In this document: one piece after another, positions 1 through 9,562 of the stretch
Numbering within the stretch: the first letter of the stretch is position 1
Layout: each line of letters opens with the position of its first letter
NCBI GenBank assembly: GCA_964623885.1
Contig: CAZUVM010000148.1
Span: forward strand, 1-64,000
Reading direction: 5' to 3'
From: CAZUVM01 sp964623885
GTDB lineage: Bacteria; Verrucomicrobiota; Verrucomicrobiia; Limisphaerales; UBA8199
Length of the DNA stretch: 64,000 nt
Notes under the pieces: generated by a model
What the model was told of the DNA's origin: nothing
The model's database searches: none
The model's input: the letters and a program-made list of their open reading frames with translations, nothing else
Position numbers and translations under genes: made by a program

Positions 1-1067
1 AGATTTGTGAGGCTTTGACCCATGGACGCGACCTTGGCCTCCAACCCCAATAGAATGCCGGCTACGCGGTCGTTCACTTTTGTTTGAAGGTCCTCGATTT
101 GGGCATTGACCTTGACGACCTCGGTGTTTTGCGGGCCGAAATCCCTGGCGAGGTTAATTTGGCGCTGCTGCGCTAGGTTGAGCTGCGACATGTAATCGCT
201 CAGTTGCTGATCGGGGATGCCGGCGCTGGGGATGGCTTCACGCAGTTGCTCGGGGGTCAGGTTTTTGAGTTTATCAAGTAAGGTTCGCTGCCTCACCAGG
301 TCGGTCTTGCTTTCGATCCGGATGGCTTCGACTTTGCGAAGCGTTTCGGCGGTCATCGTCATCGTGGGCGCATCGCCGGCGGCCAGTGCGTCGGGAATTT
401 GGAGGCTAATCCGCAGCCAGGCCACATTTGATTCGGCCTCACTGACATGCGCGCTTTCCTCGTCCATTCTGGCTTTGAGCGCCTCGATACCGCCGCTGGT
501 GAGCTCCTTGCGTTTTGCGATACGGTGTTTCAGATAAGCATCGGCGACGGCATTGGCGACATCAGCCGCTTCCTGGGGGTTCTCGCTGGAGAACCGGATT
601 TCAATCAAGCTGGTATTGCGGACCGGGCTCAGGTTCAAATGGCCTTTAAGGAAGCTCATTGCCTCCTGGCGGCTGAGCTTTACACCTCCCTGATATCGGC
701 GGCCCCACAGCTCTCGCAGGGGCACTTTCTGTTTGTGCTCGTCATCCAGCATCAGTTTGTCGACCACATCGCCGAGGATGACCTCCGACTGGATGACCTC
801 GAACTCGGTTTGAATGAAGTACGGGTCGTAGCCAGGCCCCATCGTGGTGGGCAAAGTCATGCTGGCGATATCGGTTTGGTCGCGTTCGATCTTAATACGG
901 GCGGTGCTGGCGAAGCGTTCGGGCAGAACAAAAGTGACGAGCGTGGCAGTAATGACCACGAGCAGGAACACCGCCAGGATAACCGTTTTGCGGATGCGAA
1001 TGATGCGCCAATAATCCAGGAAGTGGAGCTTGGCTTCCTGCGGTTGGTTTTCTTTTAATGAATCCAT
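1..1067 (-). CDS. Wzz/GumC-type polysaccharide co-polymerase (C-terminus cut off by window edge)
   Basis: About 355 residues are visible from an ATG at 1067; the gene runs out of the window, so no stop is seen. It reads as a chain-length determinant of exopolysaccharide export in the inner membrane. A short cytoplasmic N-terminus (FLDYWRIIRIRK) is followed by one membrane segment at about residues 28-48. Then comes the Wzz-like beta strand RFASTARIKIERD and a long periplasmic helical part rich in Glu, Lys and Gln, probably coiled coil. A C-terminal tyrosine kinase domain, present in some relatives, cannot be judged here. The gene lies downstream of an outer-membrane barrel gene on the same strand, which fits a polysaccharide export operon. 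No strong ribosome binding site precedes the ATG. The assignment to the family is firm, the exact polymer is unknown. Confidence 0.85.
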   Translation of the reverse strand, partial: MDSLKENQPQEAKLHFLDYWRIIRIRKTVILAVFLLVVITATLVTFVLPERFASTARIKIERDQTDIASMTLPTTMGPGYDPYFIQTEFEVIQSEVILGDVVDKLMLDDEHKQKVPLRELWGRRYQGGVKLSRQEAMSFLKGHLNLSPVRNTSLIEIRFSSENPQEAADVANAVADAYLKHRIAKRKELTSGGIEALKARMDEESAHVSEAESNVAWLRISLQIPDALAAGDAPTMTMTAETLRKVEAIRIESKTDLVRQRTLLDKLKNLTPEQLREAIPSAGIPDQQLSDYMSQLNLAQQRQINLARDFGPQNTEVVKVNAQIEDLQTKVNDRVAGILLGLEAKVASMGQSLTN

Positions 1068-1068
1068 A

Positions 1069-1112
1069 AAGTCAAAATAAAAGAGGGGCCAGTCGTACGA
1101 CGTCAGCCCCTC
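1069..1112 (-). terminator. Intrinsic terminator or attenuator between the barrel gene and the Wzz-like gene
   Basis: Read on the minus strand, arm GAGGGGC (1112-1106) pairs with GCCCCTC (1089-1083), and the loop itself contains the palindrome GTCGTACGAC. A T-rich run (TTTTATTTT) follows directly at 1082-1074. It lies between the stop of the barrel gene and the ATG of the Wzz-like gene, so it would end or attenuate transcription inside the presumed operon. Confidence 0.7.
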
Positions 1113-1131
1113 GTCTATACTTCAGTTTAGA

Positions 1132-2505
1132 TTAGTAAGCGGCTGTGACACCGATGTAAACTCTGTTTCGATCATAGGTGCGGCCGATATCTCGCGACTC
1201 CAGCCGGTCATAGTTATAGCCGACTTCGGCGGAGACATATTGATTGAAGTGATATTGGAGATTGAGGCCGAGGGTGTAATATTGTTCGGTATCGTTTTCG
1301 TAGATACCGCCGTGGTAAATATTGTTTTGGAACTCCGCAATCAAGCTGCCATTAAGTTGCGGGGTGATGCGGTGGTTCAAAGTCAGAAACGCTACGGCGG
1401 TCTGGGCATCGGTCGTGTAGCTGCCATTGCCCGACAACCCGATCACATCGGTGGTATTGCGGTCATAAGAAAAGCCGAAGTCGATGTAGCTGTCCGGCGC
1501 ATAGGTATATTTCAGGTCACCCACGACATACGGCGTGTAGCTCGGATCAGTGGTTGGATCATTATAATAATCGGTGTAGCTGGCGCCAGCGCGGATATTG
1601 CCGGTCATTTGGGGTGAGAAGTTATGCTCCGCGCCAATGTAGACACGGTGCTCATAATAATTGCGGCCGCTGCTCATCACGGGCAATACCACGACGCCGG
1701 GGTTGAGGGGGTCGACATAGCCACCAATAAGCTCATTTCCAGTGAAATCGACGGCTGCAAACGAGTAGCCCAAAAGCAATTTGGTCTGGGGTGATAGCGT
1801 ATAGAGACCCTCGATATGGACGTTGTTCTCATCGCGGTTCAGCGCTCCAGCCGGGCTGGCTTCGACCGGGAGGGCCACGGTGGGTGGGGGGCCGGGGAAA
1901 GTTACGGGACTGCCGAGCGAGGCGCCTTTGGCCTTGTAATCGTAAAAGGCATTATCATATCCGATGCTCGCGCCCAATTTAGGAGAGAACTGCGCGTCAA
2001 AACTAGCGGAGGCGAAATTCCGGATGTTATCACCGGGTATGCGCTGGAAGGTGGAGTAGGTATTGCCGGCGCGGAGGGTGTCCGGCTCCTGGCCGATGAC
2101 GAAGCCGTCAGCGAGACGGGCCTTATATTCGTCGCTGAACGAATGGGTAAGGTCGCCGTTGAAAGTAAATGTCTGGTCCGTTTTCTCGGTGCTGTTTATT
2201 GGGGTGCGGTCGTAGTACTTGAACGAGTAGAGCGCGCCCAAACTGATGGTGGTTTGTTGCAGCGCCCAGTTCAAAGTGGCCGAGGGGGTGACCTCATAGC
2301 CAACGACATCCCGATGCTGACCGGGGGCGAGGACTTGGTCATTGGGGATTGTGGAAATGTTGTCGTCATAGAAGCCCCGGAGGGTGGCTGCAACGCTCCA
2401 AGGTTTCGAGCTATCCGGGCTGACCACATCTTGGGCGGAAGCCGAGGATTGAAAAGAAGATGCGCCAAGCGCGACGAGACCAACTGAGGCAACTATTTTT
2501 TTCAT
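1132..2505 (-). CDS. Outer-membrane beta-barrel protein, exopolysaccharide-associated (BBP2-like)
   Basis: A protein of 457 residues with a clear signal peptide (MKKIVASVGLVALGASSFQS, cleavage near SASA-Q). The mature part is built of alternating polar and aromatic beta strands such as ATLRGFYDDNI, GYEVTPSATLNWAL and LQYHFNQYVSAEVGYNYD. It ends in VYIGVTAAY, an aromatic C-terminus typical of barrels inserted by the Bam complex. The layout matches putative beta-barrel porin 2 proteins that accompany exopolysaccharide loci, so a role as outer-membrane partner of the downstream Wzz-like protein is inferred. A sigma70-like promoter lies about 60 bases upstream of the ATG, and a terminator-like hairpin follows the stop. 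The substrate is not visible from sequence. Confidence 0.8.
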   Translation of the reverse strand: MKKIVASVGLVALGASSFQSSASAQDVVSPDSSKPWSVAATLRGFYDDNISTIPNDQVLAPGQHRDVVGYEVTPSATLNWALQQTTISLGALYSFKYYDRTPINSTEKTDQTFTFNGDLTHSFSDEYKARLADGFVIGQEPDTLRAGNTYSTFQRIPGDNIRNFASASFDAQFSPKLGASIGYDNAFYDYKAKGASLGSPVTFPGPPPTVALPVEASPAGALNRDENNVHIEGLYTLSPQTKLLLGYSFAAVDFTGNELIGGYVDPLNPGVVVLPVMSSGRNYYEHRVYIGAEHNFSPQMTGNIRAGASYTDYYNDPTTDPSYTPYVVGDLKYTYAPDSYIDFGFSYDRNTTDVIGLSGNGSYTTDAQTAVAFLTLNHRITPQLNGSLIAEFQNNIYHGGIYENDTEQYYTLGLNLQYHFNQYVSAEVGYNYDRLESRDIGRTYDRNRVYIGVTAAY

Positions 2506-2566
2506 AGAGTTTTAGTAATTTTCTCGCACACCCTAAAGAAGCAGTGCCAAGGACAAATCCGAGAAG

Positions 2567-2595
2567 GTTGTATCGGAACGGCGCAAATTCGTCAA
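2567..2595 (-). promoter_or_regulatory. Sigma70-like promoter for the outer-membrane barrel gene
   Basis: On the minus strand TTGACG (2595-2590) and TACAAC (2572-2567) are separated by exactly 17 bases. Transcription would start near 2560, giving a leader of about 55 bases before the ATG at 2505. The match is 5 of 6 for the -35 box and 4 of 6 for the -10 box; it is a prediction by eye only. Confidence 0.5.
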
Positions 2596-2818
2596 TTAAA
2601 TCTTCACGTTTTTTTCGCTTGGCAACGCCTAAAATCCAGGCGATTGCGGCCCGTCAATCGAATTCGGTGGAAATTAGACCGAAAGGATTGGCGGTCGTTC
2701 AAATTATTTTTGGTGAGCTGAAGGGCGGCGCTGGACTGAGGAGTAATTCACCCCATGTCGCGCCTGGTGAATCACCGTTAAAATGCGGGCGTTGATTACC
2801 CACAAGGGAATAACCGCA

Positions 2819-4168
2819 ATGGGAATGACTGCCAAACTTTTGTCACGCAATCTGTTGGACCGAACAGGTCTCGGCATGCGAGAAAACTCTGAGGCCGGGC
2901 CGTTCATAACCGAAGGCAGCATCGGTGCAACTACAGGTGATAACCACCTTCCTCGGCTCCTCTATTTGGGATTTGCATTCCCACCGGGAGTCGCCGCCTT
3001 GTATCCGGGGCTTAACCCGGCCGGACACGCTTTGGAAACTCGAATGATAATGGAGCTGCGCCGCGGGTTCGACGTCCGTTCGGCCGGGGTGCTGCCCTTT
3101 GCGGCATCGGCAATCGAAGCTGCCGACCCGCAGTCGGGTTTGGCGCACGACGTGTTGCTGGTGGAAAAACCGCCGGAACTTACACATCGGATTCGCGCTC
3201 TGAAGCGGCTTAAGGCCGAGTATCGCGCCTGGCGTAGCGCTGGTTGGACGCCGGACATGGTTCTCGTTTACAATCTGTCTCCAATCTACAATCAGTTTCT
3301 GCTTTGGCTAAGGCGGCAACAGGATTGCCCCAAATTGGTGTTGTTGCTATTAGACAGCCCGCAGCTTGGACGCACCATATCAGCGTTTAAGCAACTCCGG
3401 CATCGATTCAAGCCAATGATAGTTCCCGATGATGAGATGCTGAAGAAATTCGACGCCTGTGTTGGACTGAGCCGGGAAGTGGAGCGATATTTTACTCCGC
3501 GAGGAGTCCCGTTTTTGTGGATGCCGGGCGGGTGCGCGCCTGAGCGAGCCTGTGCCGAGCCAAATGGTTTCGGCCTGCCGGACGGCCCTAAGCGCTTCGG
3601 GTATTTTGGCGCGTTGGGGGCGCATGCGGGAGTTAAACCGATGATCGAGACTTTTCTCGACGGTCACCTGGCGGGGAGCCTGGAGATTTGCGGTTATGGC
3701 AAGGCGGCAACCGAATTTGCCGAGATTGCCCGACATGATCCGAGGATTAAGTTTCATGGATTGCTTTCGCCGGCGGAATGCCTCTGCTTTGGGCGAAGTT
3801 GCGACCTGCTGATTAATCCTCGACCCGCCAGTCATGGCAACGAGAACAATTTCGCCTCGAAACTCTTCGATTATGCGCTGACCGGGCGGGCGATTCTGAC
3901 CGCCAGGCTTTCGGGTGTGGAAGAGGTGCTTGGGCCCGAGGCCTTCTACTTTGACCCGCGTGAATTTGAGCGCAGCCTGGGCGAGCAGCTTAGGCTGGCA
4001 GTTGCATTGCCACGAGCCGAGCTACACCGCCGCGGTCTGGCCATTCAGCAGCGAGTAATGGCCGAGTTTTCGTGGGAACGCCAGGGCGAGCGCCTGACAC
4101 AGTTCCTCGAAAGCATTTGCGTTGGGGCCATTGGTCGCGCGGAAATGGCGGCGGCCCTCGCCGCCTGA
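2819..4168 (+). CDS. GT-B (GT4-like) glycosyltransferase
   Basis: About 449 residues in a GT-B arrangement. The N-terminal half starts with LPRLLYLGFAFPPGVAALYP. The C-terminal half carries the donor-binding signature around GYFGALGAHAGVKPM, LEICGYGKAATEFAEIA, KFHGLLSPAECLCFGRSCDL, LINPRP and ASKLFDYALTGRAILTA. It probably transfers a sugar during exopolysaccharide assembly, since it is divergent from the barrel/Wzz-like pair. The frame is open from an ATG at 2783, but the ATG at 2819 has an AAGGGA nine bases upstream and was preferred. A later ATG at 2876 is also possible, because conserved sequence begins only about residue 45. Donor and acceptor cannot be named. Confidence 0.8.
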   Translation: MGMTAKLLSRNLLDRTGLGMRENSEAGPFITEGSIGATTGDNHLPRLLYLGFAFPPGVAALYPGLNPAGHALETRMIMELRRGFDVRSAGVLPFAASAIEAADPQSGLAHDVLLVEKPPELTHRIRALKRLKAEYRAWRSAGWTPDMVLVYNLSPIYNQFLLWLRRQQDCPKLVLLLLDSPQLGRTISAFKQLRHRFKPMIVPDDEMLKKFDACVGLSREVERYFTPRGVPFLWMPGGCAPERACAEPNGFGLPDGPKRFGYFGALGAHAGVKPMIETFLDGHLAGSLEICGYGKAATEFAEIARHDPRIKFHGLLSPAECLCFGRSCDLLINPRPASHGNENNFASKLFDYALTGRAILTARLSGVEEVLGPEAFYFDPREFERSLGEQLRLAVALPRAELHRRGLAIQQRVMAEFSWERQGERLTQFLESICVGAIGRAEMAAALAA

Positions 4169-4228
4169 CTGGCGGCCAAACGCGAACTTCGGAATTGCTC
4201 TCCTTTTGCCGGGGCCTATGCTCGCCCC

Positions 4229-5101
4229 ATGAACAAGAAACTCGCTCTCCCACGCCGCAACTTCCTGACCACGCTCGGCGGCCTGACCGCGTTTTCGATT
4301 CTTGCAACCTCGGCGCGGCCTGCTTCCGCTGCGTTGCGCAAGGGAAGATTAAAGCAGTCGGTTTGCCTGGGAGTCTTCGGCCGGTCGGACCTTGACCTGG
4401 ACGGGAAATGCCGGGAGGCGGCGCGACTGGGAGTGTACGGGATCGATCTGGTCGGCCCCGATGCGTTTCCCGTGCTGAAGAAATATGGATTGGTGCCTAC
4501 GATGGTGCCAGGCGGCAGCGGCATAAAAAGCGGCATTAACGACAAGAACAATCACGCGGAGACCGATCGGCGGATGCGCGAAGCGATCAAGGCAGCCGCC
4601 GAAGCGGGCGGGCCCAACGTGATCGCGCTGGCAGGCGACCGCAAGGGCATCTCCGATGAACAGGGACTCGACAACACGGTCACGTTCCTGAATAACATCA
4701 AAAGCCAGGCCGAGGATCAGGGTGTGACCATCTGCATGGAACTGCTCAACAGCAAGGTGAATCATCCCGGGTATATGTGCGATCATACGTCCTGGGGCGT
4801 GGAAGCATGCAAGCGGGTCGACTCACCGCGGATCAAGCTGCTCTATGACATTTATCATATGCAGATCATGGAGGGAGACATCATCCGCACCATCAAAACC
4901 AATTTCAAATACATGGGCCATTTCCATACTGCCGGGAATCCTGGCCGGCACGAGTTCGATGACACCCAGGAAATGAACTATGCCGGTATCTGCAAGGCCA
5001 TCGCGGATCTCGGCTTTCAAGACAGCGTGGCGCACGAGTACACGCCGACCAAAGACCCCCTCGAGACGCTTGATCGAATGCTGCGGATTTGCGAGGTGTA
5101 G
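4229..5101 (+). CDS. Tat-signal TIM-barrel protein, hydroxypyruvate isomerase-like (sugar phosphate isomerase/epimerase family)
   Basis: A protein of 290 residues with a twin-arginine leader (LPRRNFLTTLGG followed by a hydrophobic stretch and a cleavage region near SAA). The mature part is a xylose-isomerase-like TIM barrel. Likely metal and catalytic residues lie in CMELLNSK, LLYDIYHMQ, MGHFHTAGNPGRHE and VAHEYTP, the pattern of hydroxypyruvate isomerase and related epimerases. The substrate is not established; many secreted members of this family in Planctomycetes and Verrucomicrobia are uncharacterised. It ends two bases from the stop of the convergent isomerase-like gene. Confidence 0.85.
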   Translation: MNKKLALPRRNFLTTLGGLTAFSILATSARPASAALRKGRLKQSVCLGVFGRSDLDLDGKCREAARLGVYGIDLVGPDAFPVLKKYGLVPTMVPGGSGIKSGINDKNNHAETDRRMREAIKAAAEAGGPNVIALAGDRKGISDEQGLDNTVTFLNNIKSQAEDQGVTICMELLNSKVNHPGYMCDHTSWGVEACKRVDSPRIKLLYDIYHMQIMEGDIIRTIKTNFKYMGHFHTAGNPGRHEFDDTQEMNYAGICKAIADLGFQDSVAHEYTPTKDPLETLDRMLRICEV

Positions 5102-5103
5102 CG

Positions 5104-6663
5104 TTACGTCTCTTCAACGACCTTCCAGCCCAACAAGTCGGCCAGGGCATAAACGGGTTGCTTGAGATCGCCGTAGAAGGTGACGCGATGCCAACCCCAC
5201 TGGTCCCACATACGGAAGAGTTTCTCGAAGTCGCCCACAGGCTCGGCGCATAGCTTGGTGCGGCAGGCGCGATCATCGGGATCGTTTCCCACCGTCACGG
5301 CACGGTGCAGGAGAACCTCCTTGCGATTGGCCTCAAACTCGAGACTAGTGGTCAAATACCCGGCCGGCAGCAGCGAACGGATCGATGCGCCCTGGCGATC
5401 TTCGGAATGGGTAAGGATCTCAAAAGGATTGGTTGGGCCAGCCGGGCCAAAAGCCCGGTTCGAGGCGACACAATGAGCGTAAATGATTTGGCGTTTAGCC
5501 GTGTCGAGAACCGGATCAGAGATATAACCCGGCCGGCCTTGAGTAAGCGTGGTGCCAATCAGCATGGTTATTGCCGATCGCACGTCACACTCACATCCGC
5601 CGACTTTTGCCTGGTTGTTGAGCTGATGAAACCCGAGGCAGGGGTAGGCGTGGATATGGCCACCATAAAAGCCGCCCAGGCAATTAATGGTAATGCCGTT
5701 GGCACCGTGCTTCCGGAGCAAGGCTTCCTCGGCCAAGTACATGGCGGCTGAGCTCTCAAGCGTTTGACGCGTGACGCCTTCAATTTTTCTGGCAGTGCGG
5801 GCCCATTGATCGGCCACGGTTCGTGCCTGGTCACGGTCGGCGTTTTGCCAGGCATCGTTAAGTTCAGCAAAAGGCACGTTCTGGATCTTTATGCCGGCCA
5901 CTTCACCCGCCGGGCCAGACTCTTGTCCTCGGAGTGCCAGGAGCTTGCATTGTTTCAACTGCCGAAGACATTCCTCGGCTGAGAGGCATTTGAGATTATC
6001 GGCGTGGTGGAGCAGCCGCCCAGGTGCGGGGGTATGCTGAAGCCGCAGCAGGCGCACAGCATTGGCAAAATCAGCTACGAATCCGCTTTGCTTCACGACT
6101 TTAAAGCACTCAACTGCCTGGGCCAAATCTTTCACGCGCGAAGACGCGACCCATGCCACATTGGGCGCGCTGGCACGCAGGAAAGCGGCGTTATAGACAA
6201 GAAAACCTCCGCTGCCGCCGAATTGAAAGTCGGCATAAAGCACCGGCTTGCCGCTGGCCGCGACGGCTTGCACAACGCGATTCCAGGCATTCATCTGATA
6301 GACCAGGTAGCCATCGATTCCGCCATTTGCCGCATCCTGGGCCAGCAAAGCAGTTGCCTGCTCCTCACCGGCTGCGAGCGACGGCATAAACTCGAAATCT
6401 TTGCACCGGCGGCTGAGCTCGGCGGTTATTCGTTGCATCGCCGGCTTAAAATCGAACCCCTTGTTCGGCCAATCAGGGCGATCCTGTTTCTCTGCATGCA
6501 GGCAGTAAATGATTCGGAGCCGGGTTTTGGAAGCTGTGGCGGCACTTGCGGCAGCGGCGGCCGCAACGCCCAAAGTTGCGGAGACGGCCAGGCCGGCACG
6601 GGCCAGGAACTGGCGACGATTGAAGGGGCAACCGCTGCAAAAAGAATTAGAAGTGATTTTCAT
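5104..6663 (-). CDS. Tat-signal protein with L-fucose/L-arabinose isomerase-like fold
   Basis: 519 residues. The leader NRRQFLARAGLAVSATLG and an Ala-rich stretch form a twin-arginine signal. The body resembles the L-fucose isomerase superfamily: an alpha/beta N-terminal part (IDGYLVYQMNAWNRVVQAV, KPVLYADFQFGGSG), a central NCLGGFYGG region, and a C-terminal beta domain ending with CAEPVGDFEKLFRMWDQWGW, HRVTFYGDLKQP and LADLLGWKVVEE. The usual metal ligands of fucose isomerase are not clearly all present, so isomerase activity is only a guess. Proteins of this kind are usually annotated as hypothetical Tat proteins. It converges on the hydroxypyruvate isomerase-like gene. Confidence 0.75.
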   Translation of the reverse strand: MKITSNSFCSGCPFNRRQFLARAGLAVSATLGVAAAAAASAATASKTRLRIIYCLHAEKQDRPDWPNKGFDFKPAMQRITAELSRRCKDFEFMPSLAAGEEQATALLAQDAANGGIDGYLVYQMNAWNRVVQAVAASGKPVLYADFQFGGSGGFLVYNAAFLRASAPNVAWVASSRVKDLAQAVECFKVVKQSGFVADFANAVRLLRLQHTPAPGRLLHHADNLKCLSAEECLRQLKQCKLLALRGQESGPAGEVAGIKIQNVPFAELNDAWQNADRDQARTVADQWARTARKIEGVTRQTLESSAAMYLAEEALLRKHGANGITINCLGGFYGGHIHAYPCLGFHQLNNQAKVGGCECDVRSAITMLIGTTLTQGRPGYISDPVLDTAKRQIIYAHCVASNRAFGPAGPTNPFEILTHSEDRQGASIRSLLPAGYLTTSLEFEANRKEVLLHRAVTVGNDPDDRACRTKLCAEPVGDFEKLFRMWDQWGWHRVTFYGDLKQPVYALADLLGWKVVEET

Positions 6664-6819
6664 TTAAATTTATGTATATTACAATTCAGTTAATCCCTGG
6701 GAAACGTTTGATCGGCGAAAGATATTGTCAAGCACAAAAGCTTAGGCTGGCGCCCAACTCGCAGGGTGTTTAGGTTCAACAGTGCTGGCTGATAAGCGGC
6801 AAGCATTTTGACACACTTC

Positions 6820-7317
6820 ATGATTGGATCCAAAAACCTCATAGGAAGGGCCGCGCCTGTGCGCCGGGCGCTGCTGCCTTGGTTGCTTATAGTCGGTTCA
6901 GGCCTGCTGAGCCCGGGTTGCAGCACTACTGAGCAAGCACAACGTCGGGTGCTGGCGACGGTCGAGATTCATGGAAATACGCCGGGTCAGATCCAACCCG
7001 CGGCGGTCGAGGTCTTTCAGAAGGACGGCTACCAGTTGGCGCAGCGGTCGGCGAGCGAAATGGTTTTCGAGAAGCTAGGCAGTGGCTGGCACAATTTCGC
7101 TTACGGGGACTGGCTCGGCACCCCCATGTGGGTGCGGGTGAAACTTCAGTTCGCTCCGATTACTGATCAGGGTTGTCGCGTGGATTGCCGGGCCTACCTG
7201 GTGCGGGACAGGGGCGGAGCAACCGAAGAAGAGTTGCCGGTCGGGAAATCGCATCATAAGGATTACCAGAAAGTACTGGACGATTTGGCGGCGCGGTTTG
7301 AGCAGCGCGCGAGCTAA
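6820..7317 (+). CDS. Small lipoprotein of unknown function
   Basis: 165 residues from an ATG at 6820; the frame is also open from a TTG at 6808. The N-terminus has basic residues, a hydrophobic core and a lipobox LSPGC with the lipidated cysteine at residue 34. The mature part (ATVEIHGNTPGQIQPAAVEVFQ, WVRVKLQFAPITDQGCRVDCRAYLVRD) looks like a compact alpha/beta domain ending in a helix. No family was recognised. It is expected to be anchored in the cell envelope. Confidence 0.65.
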   Translation: MIGSKNLIGRAAPVRRALLPWLLIVGSGLLSPGCSTTEQAQRRVLATVEIHGNTPGQIQPAAVEVFQKDGYQLAQRSASEMVFEKLGSGWHNFAYGDWLGTPMWVRVKLQFAPITDQGCRVDCRAYLVRDRGGATEEELPVGKSHHKDYQKVLDDLAARFEQRAS

Positions 7318-7431
7318 AGGCCAGGGCCGAATTCCAGAAGAGCCGAACCGAGAATCCAGTGAGCTCGGCTTGACTCTGAAGTTTGAGCAGAGGAACATGC
7401 CGCCGTTCGTGTGACAAAACGGTCTGAGTTT

Positions 7432-9483
7432 ATGCCCACAACAATTGGCTTCAGGTATTTTTTCATCGTGACGCTGCTGTTACTGGTTTCACCGCGGGCG
7501 GGGACCGCGGCGGTGATCCTTGGAGACCCGCCGCGAGCGCCGGGCGATGTCAAAGGATTGCCCGGAGGCGGGCCGCAACCGCGCGGGATCACGGGTGGAT
7601 TCAGCGTCAATACCGCTTCACGAGAAGAAGTCCGCTCATTTTATAACGCGATATTTCCAAGCTCGGATGGCGTGCCGATGGACACAACGGCAGATGTATC
7701 CACCTGCACAGCCGGAACAAATTCCACGGCATTTCAGGAGGCGGTGTTGCGGCGGATCAATTGGTACCGGGCGATGGCCGGCGTGCCCGCGTCTGTTACT
7801 CTCAATAACAGCAATAACACTAACGACCAGCAAATGGCGGTAATGATTTCGGCGAATAACACATTGAGTCACACTCCGCCGCCGAGCTGGACTTGTTTCA
7901 CTGGCGCCGGTGCACACGCCGCCTCGAACTCGAATATCGCGATCGGTTCCGACGGTGCGGACTCGATCACCGGCTACATCTGGGATTTCGGAAGCAACAA
8001 TTACGAAGTGGGCCATCGACGTTGGCTGCTTTATCCGCAGACCCAGGTTATGGGCACCGGCGACGTGCCGGCAGTGGGCGGATATAACTCGGCTAACGCC
8101 ACCTGGGTTTTCGACGCCAACCTCTTCGGGCCGCGTCCTCCAACCCGCCAGCCATATGTTGCCTGGCCGCCGACCGGGTATGTCCCTTACCAGGTTGTGT
8201 TCCCCCAATGGTCGTTAGCCGTATCCAACGCAAATCTCAGCGCCGCGACCGTAACGATGACCAGCAACGGTGTGGCCGTCGCAGTTTCGATGCAACTTTA
8301 CACCACTGGTTACGGAGAAAACACTTTGGTGTGGGTGCCGATGGGACTCGATCCCACTGTCGATACCACCGTCTTCCCATTTAACGGCACTGATACGGTC
8401 TATAGCGTCACGGTGAATAACATTGTGATGGGGGCATCGCATTTCAATATCAGCTACAACGTTACCTTGTTTGATCCGGCGGTGCCGGGAACAGATTTTG
8501 TGCCCCAAACCATCACCGGCCCGGCGCAGGCTGTCGCGGGCACAGGCAATGCTTATTCCTGCCGGCCGGCAAATAATCCCAACGTCAGCAGTTACCAATG
8601 GCGGGTTTCGCAACTGGCATCCGGTAATTTCGCCGACTATGCGACGAACGGGATGAGCAACTTCACCATGTCGCCGGTCCCGGATTACCCTACGATCACC
8701 AATGCGCCGGTTGGATCGGGCAACTGCTTTCACCTGGAGCATCCCGATGTGAGTGAATTGGTTCCTCAACTGTTGAAAATAAATCGGGTGTTCCTGCCGG
8801 CAGCGAACTCGACTTTCAGCTTTAAGAGTTTGCTGGGCTATGCCACCACAGGAGAGGAAGCGCGGGTGCAGGCCTCAACCGACGGAGGTCTCACCTGGCA
8901 GGATCTGTACACTCAATTTGGCACTGGGGGGTCGGGAGAATCGAGCTTCACGCCCCATACTCTGTCACTCGCAAATTATGCCGGGCGGGGAACGCTGTTG
9001 CGGTTTAATTATGACACGGATGGAACATCCTGGTGGCCTTATGATTCTCCACAATTCGGTTGGTGCATTGAAAGCGTGGCGGTGAGCAACATCCAGCAGA
9101 TCATGAATTCAACAATAAGCCCTACAGCTTCGACGAACTTTGTGTTCACACCAACGCAGTCCGGCGTTTTTTCCCTCGAGGCGGAAGCACTCATCTTCAC
9201 GCAATTCCCGCTTGGTTGGGGGCCAGTCAAGCAGGTAACCGTGGCGTCATCCGTTACGATGAGCCGGCCGGTCCTTACGAATAACCAGGTGCGTTTGGAT
9301 TTCACGGTTGCGCCCTCCGGCGGGCTTAACACCTTCAAACTGCTTCAAGCCAGCCAGGTGACCGGCGCCTGGACGACGAACACGACGGCCACTTTAACGA
9401 CGAACACACCCGGCAGTTCTTATCGATTCAGCACTACCAATAACGCCGCAACCCGATTCTACCAGGTTCAGGCCGGTCCATGA
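7432..9483 (+). CDS. Secreted CAP-domain (SCP/PR1-like) multidomain protein
   Basis: About 683 residues from the ATG at 7432; an upstream in-frame GTG at 7411 would only add MTKRSEF ahead of the signal peptide. After the signal (RYFFIVTLLLLVSPRAGTAA) a CAP domain is seen at about residues 95-210: FQEAVLRRINWYRAMAGVP, NTLSHTPPPSWTCF and NYEVGHRRWLLYPQ. Next come beta-rich domains; one with LEHPDVSELVPQ, VQASTDGGLTWQDLY and LLRFNYDTDGTSWW resembles the jelly-roll domains of immune inhibitor A/MAM type. The end FKLLQASQVTGAW with RFYQVQ is the short C-terminal domain shared by many verrucomicrobial secreted proteins. Role unknown; extracellular or surface-bound. A terminator hairpin follows. Confidence 0.8.
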   Translation: MPTTIGFRYFFIVTLLLLVSPRAGTAAVILGDPPRAPGDVKGLPGGGPQPRGITGGFSVNTASREEVRSFYNAIFPSSDGVPMDTTADVSTCTAGTNSTAFQEAVLRRINWYRAMAGVPASVTLNNSNNTNDQQMAVMISANNTLSHTPPPSWTCFTGAGAHAASNSNIAIGSDGADSITGYIWDFGSNNYEVGHRRWLLYPQTQVMGTGDVPAVGGYNSANATWVFDANLFGPRPPTRQPYVAWPPTGYVPYQVVFPQWSLAVSNANLSAATVTMTSNGVAVAVSMQLYTTGYGENTLVWVPMGLDPTVDTTVFPFNGTDTVYSVTVNNIVMGASHFNISYNVTLFDPAVPGTDFVPQTITGPAQAVAGTGNAYSCRPANNPNVSSYQWRVSQLASGNFADYATNGMSNFTMSPVPDYPTITNAPVGSGNCFHLEHPDVSELVPQLLKINRVFLPAANSTFSFKSLLGYATTGEEARVQASTDGGLTWQDLYTQFGTGGSGESSFTPHTLSLANYAGRGTLLRFNYDTDGTSWWPYDSPQFGWCIESVAVSNIQQIMNSTISPTASTNFVFTPTQSGVFSLEAEALIFTQFPLGWGPVKQVTVASSVTMSRPVLTNNQVRLDFTVAPSGGLNTFKLLQASQVTGAWTTNTTATLTTNTPGSSYRFSTTNNAATRFYQVQAGP

Positions 9484-9562
9484 GCCGTCATGATTCGATG
9501 AGGTGAGGTGCCGAAGCAGGAGCAGGCGAAGGCAAGGCACGTCCAGAGGCGTCATTTCGGTG

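Noticed and set aside
447..1058. Plus-strand open frame of 203 codons
   Set aside because: It is antisense to the Wzz-like gene, which has clear family motifs; the plus frame has none.
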